This document shows positions 1-10,045 of a stretch of DNA of 64,000 nucleotides, piece by piece. The stretch spans positions 1,178,001-1,242,000 of the forward strand of contig NC_018397.1 of the NCBI RefSeq assembly GCF_000208865.1, read 5' to 3'. The notes under the pieces are model-generated. The model ran no database searches. It was not told the origin of the DNA and was given only the letters and a program-made list of their open reading frames with translations. Position 1 is the first letter of the stretch; the number at the start of each line of letters is the position of its first letter. Origin of the DNA: Neospora caninum Liverpool (taxonomy: Eukaryota; Apicomplexa; Conoidasida; Eucoccidiorida; Sarcocystidae). A program made the translations under genes and the position numbers.

Positions 1-969
1 ACTGACGCAGCCGTCAACACCTCACGCAGACGCATGTTATGCGGAGTCGACGAAAACACCGATCGAGCGAAAGTGCTTTTCTTTGTCCCACGTGTGACTG
101 TGATGCAGATGTGACCTCGGTGACTTGATTGAAGAAACACTGCATATCTTGGAACTGAATGGAGGGCCCGATGCCTTCATTAACATTAAGTACATGATTC
201 CCACCTATGAGAGCTGTGTTGTCAACTGATCACGGCCCCCCGTTTGGTGCACACTCTTCTCCAACTGTTTGCAAGCAGCGGAAGCTAGTAGGAAGGCCTA
301 CGTATTCGATACAGTTCATTCTTCCTGTGTGAAAAGGTTCCATGCCTCTTATTTATGCCTTCTTCGCGAACGGCATATCGCCACTCTCAACAGTGTTTCG
401 GCCACACCACATAAAGCTCACGTCATCCGTTGCTCCTACCCTGACTTCTTGTTTCGTTTCCTCTGACGCCAACAATTTCTCCACATGAGGGAAGGCAAAC
501 TTCAACGGTATCATAACCGGCACTCTTTCGGGTTCACAGAACTATTTCCATGTATGAATGCTGCATGGAAGGTGAACTGGCTAGAATTTTGCTACTGCCA
601 TTTTGTCCACTCTCTGACGCACTAGACGCCACAAACCGCCGTCAGCACTCAAGGATACACGATTTTCCTTGATAAACTTGTGGGCTACCTACATGCACTT
701 GATTCCGTGACCTGTGTACATTACGCCTAAGGAAGGGATTCTTTTTTCCCTTTTTGACTTCGATCGCGCCCCCCTGGTCACATGAGGGTATCCAGTCTTT
801 GTGAACCTGTCGGCATCGATACCGCATCAATCCTCTCAATTCTGCGAAGGTTCCAGGATAGTCAGCATGACTGACCTTCGTTTTCAGAATCGAACACGTC
901 TGGTTCCGGAGAAGACGACACACAGTGGCAAAAAAGCGTACGAGAAGAAAGAGTGGGATAAAGTTCAAC
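1..969. other. 3' flank of RPL27A, no gene recognised
   Basis: No open frame here has splice support, a recognisable motif or coding-like composition. The stretch probably contains the 3' UTR and downstream flank of the minus-strand RPL27A gene. I saw no clear polyadenylation signal or RNA gene. Confidence 0.5.
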
Positions 970-1769
970 TTAGCCGGTCAAAACACACGCCCCACCCGCG
1001 GCCTTAATTTTCTTCTCCGCAATGCGCGAGAAAAAACGAGCTTTTACGATGACGGGGATCTTGGGCAAGTCACCCTTCCCGAGGACCTTGAAGTAACCCG
1101 ACTTCGTCACATCAATGACGGCAGCCTTGTCCTTGCTCTGCTCTGCCTTCGCCAGAGTCGCTGGGGACACGAGGGACCACAGTTTGTCCACATTCACAGT
1201 CGGGCACGTGTACTGGTTCTTCAACAGATGATAGTGGCGCATACCAACCTGAGAGAAAACACAAAAGACAAGAGACCCAAGACACAACCTCGTTATCCTA
1301 AAACACCAAGAGGAATCCACATGTGGTGCCACTTGGCAATCCGAATCGCTTGAGAGCGTCAACGCTCGCAGCAATTCCATCCTCTCGTACGTTTTGTTGT
1401 ACCGCCCCAAGCATTTTCCCAGTCGATATACACACTGGACTGTCCGTACTGGCACTGTACAGCAAGTGACAAATACCAAACTCCGCATCAGCCTATCGTG
1501 CCACAGCAAAGTAGGGTCCCCGCTTGAAGATTTAGCAATCGCCCGGCGCACAACCGCTGTTTATCGCCGCTTCGCCCCCCCTTTGCCCGTGGAAACGCTC
1601 CTACCTTTCCGAAATAACCAGGATGGTACTTGTCGTAGTTGATGCGCTGGTGGTGCATACCACCGGCCTTACCACGACCACCAGGATGCTTGCGATGCTT
1701 CCCCACACGCCCGTAACCGGCGCTGACGTGGCCACGTCTCTTTCTGGTCTTCCTCAAGCGAGTCGTCAT
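970..1769 (-). CDS. RPL27A: 60S ribosomal protein L27a (uL15)
   Basis: This is a structural protein of the large cytosolic ribosomal subunit. There are two coding exons on the minus strand, 1605-1769 and 970-1248, giving 147 residues against 148 in human RPL27A. The N-terminus has the family's basic run [20 protein letters not shown] followed by [15 protein letters not shown]; exon 1 ends in HPGYFGK and exon 2 resumes with VGMRHYHL, exactly as in other eukaryotes. The C-terminus is [14 protein letters not shown]. The intron (1249-1604) starts GTAGGA and ends CTCAG, phase 0. The ATG at 1769 is the only start that gives the family N-terminus. It follows an acceptor-like tract (TTTTTTCAAG), which suggests a 5'UTR intron ending directly at the start codon. 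Identification is certain at family level. Confidence 0.97.
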
Positions 1770-2706
1770 CTTGAAAAAAGGTGGAAGAAAACAAGGACGA
1801 GCCCGCCGACCCGGGAGGTAGATGTTGGAGCCTGCGTGGCACACAAGTGGGGCAACAGCGAACACAACACCGCAGCGAACACTGTGTGCACAGGACTGCT
1901 GTCAGAGCCCTTTTACACACGAGAAGATATAACAAGAATCTGATGCATACGAAACCATGCGAACGTTAAGAAAGTAGAACTGCGGGAACCAACACCAGGG
2001 TTCAGCCCAAGGAGACTGATTCGCTATACGACGCGCATGCATGCTCGTGGTGGCGCCGCCGGCGTCGAGTGGCATGTACAGACGGGAAGGCCGGAAACAG
2101 ACAGTCAGTTGGCCGGGAACTGCCTCCACGAAGAATGGAAAAGAAGGCGGAGGAACCGTCGAAGAAGATTTGAAGCAAAGTATCCTACATACACACCGGG
2201 CCGGTAACTACAGTGCTTGCTGTGGCTCTGCTCGAACAGAAGAGAGGTACGGACCAGTGCAACTACTTCATGATGGTAGCCGGCATTCGGGAGACTGCAT
2301 TTCCCCTCCACCCCAAAATTCTGAAATACAAGAAGAAAACAGACACATTCGCTGGCCGCTACCGCAAACGCATATACAGATTGTGTCTTCGAAAAAGCAT
2401 GCCCCGGCACAGGTCTGTTGGTTCGAACCCGAAAGCAAGTGCGCCCGAAAAGCACAAAACTATTGCTCGTACAAGAGGAACCTCGTGGAACTCTTGTCTG
2501 CGATAAAGTAGGAAAAAACGAACACAATGGGCAAACACTTTTCCTCCGCGCGCTCAAAATCCGCAATAAAACGTGGGGTGAAAAATGCGCCGCGAGCCCC
2601 GCACTCGTTTGCGGCGAATTTGCCCGGCACTTTCTGAGGTGGGGTACAGGAGAAAAGAAAAACGTGAAGTACAAACGGGGTGAAAGAGCAGACAAGATGG
2701 GCTTAC
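1770..2706 (-). other. RPL27A: Probable 5'UTR intron of RPL27A
   Basis: On the minus strand a strong donor, TTCAAG|GTAAGC, lies at 2707/2706, and a polypyrimidine acceptor ends one base before the RPL27A ATG at 1769. No coding exon lies between them. Joining them gives a non-coding leader exon upstream of 2707 and a 937-nt intron. Introns in the 5'UTR are frequent in ribosomal-protein genes; their use here is inference from the two sites. The GCATGCATGC palindromic run at about 2036 lies inside this intron. Confidence 0.55.
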
Positions 2707-2707
2707 C

Positions 2708-4136
2708 TTGAAGAAGGCCGAAAGAAAACCAACAAAAGCAACTGGGGATCACCGTCTGTGAGGTGGATATACATCGCGCACGGCTCGCCTCTGCGAAGGC
2801 GAAAGGAGGTAGAGACCCCGCCGTAAAATATTCACTTTACCCCAGCCTCTCCAGCAGCGACTCTGAACACAGCTTTACGGCGCAACAGAAGAGGCCCCGC
2901 ACAGCATCACTTCTCTCTGTGTGTCTCCGCCCAATCGCGTTTATCCTTTAAAAAGCCGACTTGTGGCACGGCGCAGTCATGCTGCACATGCAGGTAAGAA
3001 CGGCATGCGGCCGCGCATACAATTTTTTTCCGCATGCACGAGGAACCGCATTTTCTTTGCTTGTTTTTCAACGGCATCGTGAACCTTCCCTGGTCTCGCC
3101 TCTCTCCGTTTCGCTTTTTCGTCTCGAGACTTAACTTGCCTGTCCTCTTCTTGCAGGTCGCGACACAGCGGTGATGTGTGTGCGGCAAACCCTGCAAACC
3201 CATGGTTTCAACTACCCGGTTCCCGACAGAACTTCGGCTGTTTTCCCAAAACCGTCCTGTCTCGTGCACACTCTCTTACCCACCTTTCTTCATTTTGTAT
3301 TCCTGTGTTTCCACCGCCTCGGTCTTCCGGTTATCCACCGGAGGTGGAAACGTCAAATCCTCTGTGCGGCCTTACCTTTTTTTGTATCTGGTCACTTCTT
3401 CTTCTCGGCCGATATACGAGGCAGCTGGAAAGCATGAGAGCTGTGGAAGCCGGCGGGCAATGACCTTTAACCCCTCGCATTGCATGCCCCGTACTGGTGA
3501 AAGGAATAGGCGCACCTTTTCGTCTAACGTCAAACAGACAGAGCTTTTTGAGGCGGAAGGGCTCCCAAGGAAAAAGACAAGAGGCCGATGCCTGGCCATG
3601 CCTGCGTAGACTGCTTCTTCGTTTAGAAAGAGGGAAAGACGTAGCAAGTTCTTGAGAGAGAAGAGCCTCCGCCGGCATGCTTGTCCTCTGCTGAAAGCAT
3701 GGGCAACTTTCGCATTAAGCCGCCTGGTGTGCGACACGCGTTCCGTAAGTCGTATTCGAGGGATGGGAGCAAGAGAGACGGCAGAAAAAAAGAGATTGGA
3801 AGAGAGAGAAACGCAGGCAAAGAGAGGGCGAGAAAAGAGCGGAAAACGGCCGGAACACAACAAGGGAGGGAAAGAAAAAGAGAGTTTCGATGAAATCAGT
3901 GGAGAGGCGGGGGGAAGGGGGAGGAGGCGTTGCTGCCACACTGCCCACAGCCGCTTCCGCCTCTTGTGGTGCGGCCTGACAGAACACCCTTCCAATCCCC
4001 TCTTCACACACTGCCCGCAGATGCTGCGTCGCGTGCATGCATTTTACGTGTGCTGTTCGAGGCCGACGGATTAGAGCTGTGAAGGCAATCTGTGCTTTTT
4101 TGTGCTTCAGCAAAGCTGGGAACACACCGGACTGTT
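2708..4136. promoter_or_regulatory. Head-to-head intergenic region, RPL27A / small plus-strand gene
   Basis: This 1.4-kb gap separates the probable leader exon of RPL27A (minus) from the first coding exon of the plus-strand gene at 4137, so both promoters should lie here. GCATGC motifs occur near 3484, 3675 and 4026; related motifs are reported at T. gondii promoters, but I cannot show function here. An acceptor-like tract (TGTGCTTCAG) ends near 4110, so the plus-strand gene may also have a leader intron. No convincing ORF lies between. Confidence 0.4.
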
Positions 4137-6282
4137 ATGTTCCGGCGAATGAACCTCCTCAACTGGCCACCGGAGGACGCTTCTCCTCTTCATCCTGTGA
4201 GTTTCTGAACGCCTCCTTCAGGTTCGCGAACCAACATGCACACCCACAGCTACACATGGGTGTATATACATGCATATACGTGCATCTGGACGTTACCTTA
4301 AATATCTGCGCCTCTAAACATGTGTACCACGCACGCGGTAGTCTCTGCCTTGTGCACTTACAGTGTGGAGGACTGTCGGCGTCGAGCCTAGAGTTTTAGT
4401 TGAGGCGGGGGTGTGGCTCTTGCGAACGAATCCGACGAAAAGACAAAGAATGTTTGTATGCCTCGAGTGCCTGGTTCGCCTCCCTGTGAAGCTGACTGCG
4501 CGGGTGTCCATACAGAGGATCGTTGTATGCACGTACGTGTGTCTCTCCGCTTCGAAGGATGTCGGTGTCTCTCTGTCTCACTCTCGAGGCGTTACAGTCA
4601 GCGCTGCGCGCCTTGGGTGTCTCTGTTGGTTTCAGTGTCCATTTCTCCTTTTGTGTTTCTTCCCACCCGGCAAGAATTCTCGCCAAACGCATCTCTCCAT
4701 GGGAACCGATACCACTGAGGGGTCTGCTCCGTTGCGTTCTCCCCCGTTGATTTCGCGTTTTGCCTACGTCCCGCCTCCTGCAGGGCGTCCGTCTGAGCGT
4801 TGACACTTTGTCATTCTCTTTCTTTTTTCAGATCGAACCCTGGGGACGCCAGTTCTTCGTCTTCAACGCGTTCGCCACGATCGAACCTGCAGACTGGGCG
4901 GGTCCTCGTGGACCTTTTCCGCGCATTCCTCCTCTCGTTAAAGTGCGGCTCTTTCTCTCACCAGGCAACAGGGTTCCAGTGGGCGCTGGATTCTCACTGC
5001 ATGCAAACACATCGCTTCGCAGACGGCGGGTTTTAAACAAGACACGGGTCTCTCTCTGCGAGTGCAGGCTTCTGTGCACTTACAAGGGCGAAAAAAAACG
5101 TGTAGAGACGCGTTCCCCTCTGTCGCACATTGCGTTTCGATTTCGGTTTTCTCTCTTTTCTGTGCCTTTCTGCCTGCACGTACACAGCCCGCCCCCGATG
5201 CAGCCTCCCTGGCTGCATCGTCGACTTCTCTCCTGTCGGCTCTCAGAGAAGCGCAGGAGACAAGCGCGACGCGCACAGTCATGTGCGTGACCGATTTTGC
5301 TCAAAGGCCTCTAATGTTTCTCGGCAAAGACGACTTTCACGCTTTAAGAGAAAATCTCCCTCGCATAAAGGAAGAGTTGAAAGCCTTCAAAGAGCGAATA
5401 AAGGTGAGAACGAATTGGGGCGTTCTGGGTGCGTCATCAGAGCGCACAAGGCGAAAGCACGTCCGACAGACTTACTCTCCTGAATCCACATGCCTGTGGC
5501 AAAACTTCTGCTTCCTCCGGTTCTTTGTCTCCCCTTCCGTTCTTCCTGTCGCCGTCTCTGCGGCCCAAATACTGTAGTTACATACGTATATATAGAGACA
5601 GAGTCTAAAGGCGCCTGAGGGTTTCTCCTTGTTTTTCCGGTTTTTTTTCGGATTGCCAGGGAAAAAGGACACTCGCTTTCACTTTTCCATCTGTTCTGTC
5701 AGCCTGTCACGGTCGAATTTACGCTTCCCGGTAACTTTCTTTCCCATGTCTTTTGCTTCCCGATCTCGCGGCTCTTGGCAGTTATCCCCTAGGCCACTTG
5801 CGCGTGTACAGAAGCTAACTCTCCCTTGTGCAGTTTCTTTCCGGTTCCGAATCCCTTTGGTCGAAAACCATGAAGCTAGGTGCCATCTGCATCCAAATCG
5901 AGTCTTTTTGGGCCGTGGTTTTGTCTTTTCTTTGCCTTGTGCGAAAACACGTAGGCGAAGGTTAGCATGTATTTTGCGAGCTTGGAATTTCGCGAGTGCG
6001 TACTGCGCGCCGTGAAAAGAACGCAGTCGTAGCCATGGAGTCCACTGCGCGTTCGCGTTGGTGACTCTGGCATCGTTGCCACAAGATGTCACCGGTCTTT
6101 TATTTCACTTGCGTTGTGCCGATGTGCTGTGTTGCGTTCTACAGCCGAACCCCGTGCATGCGCAGTACGATCTCCGCCGCAGGCTCCTTGTCTACCCGCG
6201 GCAAGCGATGCAGCGCTTAAAGACAGGCGAACACGGAGGCTACGGAACGCGACGGGGAACCATCCGTGAAAGGAAAACGTAG
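4137..6282 (+). CDS. Small four-exon protein of unknown function (~174 aa)
   Basis: I do not recognise this protein. Four exons, 4137-4196, 4832-4942, 5188-5403 and 6145-6282, join with all introns in phase 0 and no stop. Donors are GTGAGT, GTGCGG and GTGAGA; acceptors are TTTTTTCAG, CACGTACACAG and GTTCTACAG. The first ATG follows an in-frame TGA at 4080. The product starts MFRRMNLLNWPPEDASPLHP, continues with an aromatic stretch (PWGRQFFVFNAF), then a helical basic/acidic segment (RENLPRIKEELKAFKERIK) and a basic tail ending RRGTIRERKT. The basic Met-Phe-Arg-Arg start and small size would suit a mitochondrial protein, but this is a guess. An extra phase-0 exon could hide in the 741-nt last intron. 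It lies head-to-head with RPL27A. Confidence 0.62.
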
Positions 6283-6299
6283 GCCGATCCGGTGGAGCA

Positions 6300-8090
6300 A
6301 AGGCGAGTTTTTATCCTTTATCAAAGCAGAAACAGAGACATCTCGGGAGCGAAGAAGACGCAGAGCAGGTGACAGACGAGAAAGCGAACGATCTTGTCAA
6401 GGAGAGAAAACGCAGACGTTGTAAAGAAGAGAAACGACAGTCTGACGGGGCCCAGCGGTGTGTCCATAGGGCTTCTCAGTCCCCCTCTATCTCTGAGGGA
6501 CACAAGGCCTAAAACGCTGAGGATCCGTGAAGTCGCACAGAAGAACGGACTCTTTTTTCTCTGGGAGATCACTGCCGCGACCAGCGCACCCGCAAATCGA
6601 GGGAGCTCTGCACGCGCGTCGGCCGTTCTCTCATTTCTGTTTCACATGCGACTAAGGAACCGAGAGGAGCATCACAGAAGGTGTCCATTGCTGCCTGTCT
6701 CCGCTTTCTTTGCTGCTTCCTTTCTGTCTTCATGGGCGCATGCACTTTGAGGGGTTTCGCACCCCCCTTTCTTGTCGCTTCCGTCGATGCACGGGATCCG
6801 CCCCCTTCCAGACCGAAAACGTCGGGCGTTATGCCGTGTTCGCTTACCGTTCTCTCTCTTCTCTCTCGTCCCGCTCGGGGACGGGTGTGTGTCTGAAGTC
6901 TCGGACGTCTCGGACGGCTCTTCCGCCTCGAGGGCCTCTTCACTTCCGTGACGAAACAGACGCCCCAGAAAGAAGTACAGCCAGAAAGAAGTACAGTGCC
7001 TCCGCGCCGAAGCAAAAACCACTTGGGCAACGATGAGGGAAAACAAGCCGACGACGGCAGACGGAGGAACGAAGTCTCCACTGCGCCGTGAAAAACGGCA
7101 AAAAGTCTTTGTTTCTGTGTTTTAGTCACGGCAGCCAAAAATTTATAAAATCCCCAGAGAGGGGAGTTGCTTGAGCAGACAAGAACAGAGGCTGACGCAG
7201 TAGGGCATATAGGGCGGTCTTTTCTCGAGAAGCAGGGGACCAGGAAGTGAAGAGGAAAAACCCGAGAAGCGAAAACCTAAACACGCGAAAGAGGTGCGAT
7301 ACGCACTTTCCGTCCTGAATGAACGAGGAACGGCAAAAACGCGAAGAGACACAGAAAAAGAGAAGGAAGTCGAGACGGCAGGGAAACTGACATGGCCCAT
7401 AGAAGAAGGGTGCGGGAAACCAGGACTGGTGTGCGATCAGAGAAGAAAAAAAACAAATTTGAAACGGGGATATCTGTGGGACGCAAAAAGCTTCAACCTG
7501 TAAGATCGAAAACTCTTCTACCTTTTCAAAGGGCAGTTTCTTCCTGCTCTTGCCCCGCATTTGTGGAGCGTTTCCTGTTGACTCTCGACTCTTTAGCCTT
7601 GCTGAAATGGAACAAGCCGACGAAAAAAAGAGAAGGCGGGGAGCACCTGCATCTGGAAAGAGCAGCACAAGAGGGAAAGGACTTGTGAGAACACAGCACT
7701 GGAAATGGCTACGCACATGTGTCAAATTGCTACAGAAAACAACCCAGACACGAGAAAGACACAGAGAAGAGACGGGAGTTGGAGGGAGAAGACGCCCAGA
7801 ACGACGGAGGAAAGCACACGAGTCGCCAGAAACACAAAGAACAGTGAGAAGCAGGCAGACCAAGAAGCGATGAGATCGGGTGAGAGAGAGGAAGATCAAA
7901 AAGTACAACCTAGAGGAAACGGGAAACAGAGGTCCACTAAAAAAGCATAAGAGGAGGCTTTGAGGGCGGAAACAAGACGCTTACCTAGAGAGCTCAAGTA
8001 ATATTTTCAGTCACGACGTTACACCTGCCTGGCCTAGCCACTTGCGGAGGGACCATCCCCAACAGCGCTCGGCGCGCAGAAGCTGCGAGA
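6300..8090 (-). other. Unresolved minus-strand transcript with strong splice donors
   Basis: Three good donors suggest a spliced minus-strand gene. GTAAGC at 7984 follows a roughly 100-nt exon with stops in all frames, so probably leader. GTAGAA at 7521 follows a short exon with ATG at 7560 (MRGKSRKKLPFEK). GTAAGC near 6847 follows a segment that reads, in one frame, through a hydrophobic stretch (FSLIVAQVVFASARRH, then FWLYFFLGRLF) into an acidic tail (EEALEAEEPSETSETSD). The acceptor at 7081 joins the ATG exon in phase 0 to a different frame that ends after 45 residues, which would give a 58-residue membrane protein instead. I could not decide between these, so no CDS is called. RNA reads would settle it. 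Confidence 0.35.
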
Positions 8091-8648
8091 GAATAAAAAC
8101 GTGTGCACATGGTGGCAGATAGCACTCGAGTTGAAAAGGCTGGCGGCAAAAGACAAATGCAGATGGAAGGACTCTCCCGACGGCGAAACGGAGACCTTTA
8201 CGGGGAAGATAAGGACAGACTGGCAAGATGCTTCCGAGCAAAGCAACCGCCCAACACACGGCAGGTTACGGACCGGCGCGTCGACATTGGTATGCAAGCA
8301 TGCCTTTCATGTTTCGCCAAAGGAAAGCACGTGTTCAAGTGCACTTGCAGACCTAGACGGGCACAGCGTTCCGCACCACTCGAGCCGAAAGAAGTTTCTT
8401 GGCTGATGTGCTGACTCGGGCATGGAACATGCCGCTTGACACTCGCCGGTAGATGTGCCTCTTTCTCGTTTTTTACGAAACCGTTGGTGTGTTTTTCAAC
8501 ACTCAACCCGATGCGCGGTATCCTCAGGCGGGGTAGGTCTCGTCGGCGTCAGGTGTACAGGCAGATGCAGAACAGTTTAACGGCACCGGCAGTTCCCCCC
8601 ACCTCTTTCAGGAACATTCTGGCGACGCATGCGATGATGCCAGCACCG

Positions 8649-9017
8649 CTACGGCCAGCGCCTCGAGTGCTTCAGAAAGGCCGGGGAAGCGAACTGAGAC
8701 TCACAGTCCAAAGGCTGACTTGTGCCCTGTTCCATGGCTGCTAAGCTCCGCTTGTTCGTCCCAGTCAAGGGCGGGGGCGCCACGCCGTTTTCCACGCCAG
8801 AGACGGAAATTGGGACTGAGGGAGAACATGAGAAAGCAGGAAGGACAGGCGAGCAACAAGAGGGAGACGTCGAAGACAACAACGCAGGTTGACTGGGAGG
8901 TCCAGCGCCAAAAGGCGACACCTCGTTTGACGCGGGCGAGCTTCCAGAGGCGAGTCTTGAGGAGGGCGGAGCTCCGGCAGGAGACGAGAACGCCGCGCCT
9001 TCGTCGTCTCCTTCCAT
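8649..9017 (-). CDS. Candidate Ser/Pro-rich ORF or terminal exon, unknown
   Basis: From ATG 9017 this frame gives about 122 residues, starting MEGDDEGAAFSSPAGAPPSS and ending in a basic tail before TAG at 8649. Third positions are G/C-rich, and the Ser/Pro/Ala-rich composition resembles disordered segments of coccidian proteins. The frame stays open upstream of the ATG (ending FLTCPEKSVV before it) to a TAG near 9054, so it may be an internal or last exon rather than a whole gene. There is no domain. It could also be a chance ORF in GC-rich DNA. Confidence 0.3.
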   Translation of the reverse strand: MEGDDEGAAFSSPAGAPPSSRLASGSSPASNEVSPFGAGPPSQPALLSSTSPSCCSPVLPAFSCSPSVPISVSGVENGVAPPPLTGTNKRSLAAMEQGTSQPLDCESQFASPAFLKHSRRWP

Positions 9018-9784
9018 GACCACGCTCTTTTCGGGGCACGTAAGGAAAGCGTCGTTTTCTCTATGTCAACCCCAGTAGACCGTTCTTGGGCGGTTCCCCT
9101 GGCCCTTGGCGGTGTCCTACACAGTTACGTTTTGCGAAAGAGGTGTAGAAAGAAAAATGACAGGGCGTTGGAAAGGCACATGTCCCGCCGGGGCGAACGT
9201 CGTCGACGCGGAAGGAAGCACGCCAGGACGATTCGATGAGGAGAGGAAGATAAAGGCAGGAGAAAAGTGTACGTTAAAAAAATCGCTTCACCGACAACCC
9301 CCGCTCACTTCCTGATGCCCACAGGAGAGTTCCACCATTCCTAAAGACACACACAGTGCGGGCGACGAAACGCTTGGAGGGTTCTGGTAGAAGCGTCAGT
9401 ACAACACACGCTTTCGTTTTCTTTGTTATGTTTACCAGCCTCCCGCCGGTGGTTCCCACTCCGAGAGTCGACAATGTGGGGGAATCTTGGGCACTTTCTT
9501 GGGCAACGCCCAAAGGATACCGCGATTTTCCCAGTTAGTGCTCTACAGCTTCCCCTAGTCGGTTAAAACTCCGACAGGATTCACAAGAGCCGTCTCCATG
9601 TCCGTATTGTCACAATTTCTCCGTTGCCTTGGCTGAGTGCGTCAAGTCCTATTAGCAAATAGCAAGTGGGTATCAGTCTGCCTGAGAGAAGGGCCCTTCG
9701 CCAGCGCCTCACGGGAATGAAAGATCGCCGCATAGGCCGACCAGAGCTCAGTGTACATACACTGCAATCCGGTGTATGCGCACT

Positions 9785-10045
9785 CTATCCGAACTCCGTG
9801 TCACCGCCCGAAGACTCTAGGCGACAGAAATCGTATCCGCCACCTCCTTGGCGCCGACCCACGCCCTGATCCGAACTTTGGAGACACAGGAATGCGGAGA
9901 CAAAATCAGGAATGCGGCACAAGAGGCAACAGTCGTTGAGGTTCTTGCCAACGTCCTGGCCTGACACTGTGACGAGAAGCGACGGGCGGATCCGCAATGG
10001 AGTGCCGGAAAAGGAACATACAGATGAAAAAATCGCATTCTCCAT
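9785..10045 (-). CDS. Candidate 86-residue ORF, unknown
   Basis: An ATG-initiated minus-strand frame starting MENAIFSSVCSFSGTPLRIR, with TAG at 9785. Codon third positions look coding-like and the product has several Cys residues, but I recognise no family. It could be an upstream exon of the 8.65-9.02 kb ORF on the same strand, or noise. No splice join between them could be shown in phase. Confidence 0.22.
   Translation of the reverse strand: MENAIFSSVCSFSGTPLRIRPSLLVTVSGQDVGKNLNDCCLLCRIPDFVSAFLCLQSSDQGVGRRQGGGGYDFCRLESSGGDTEFG

Noticed and set aside
2400..2440. GGTTCGAACCC, resembling a tRNA T-arm
   Set aside because: No matching acceptor stem, D-arm or anticodon arm could be placed around it.
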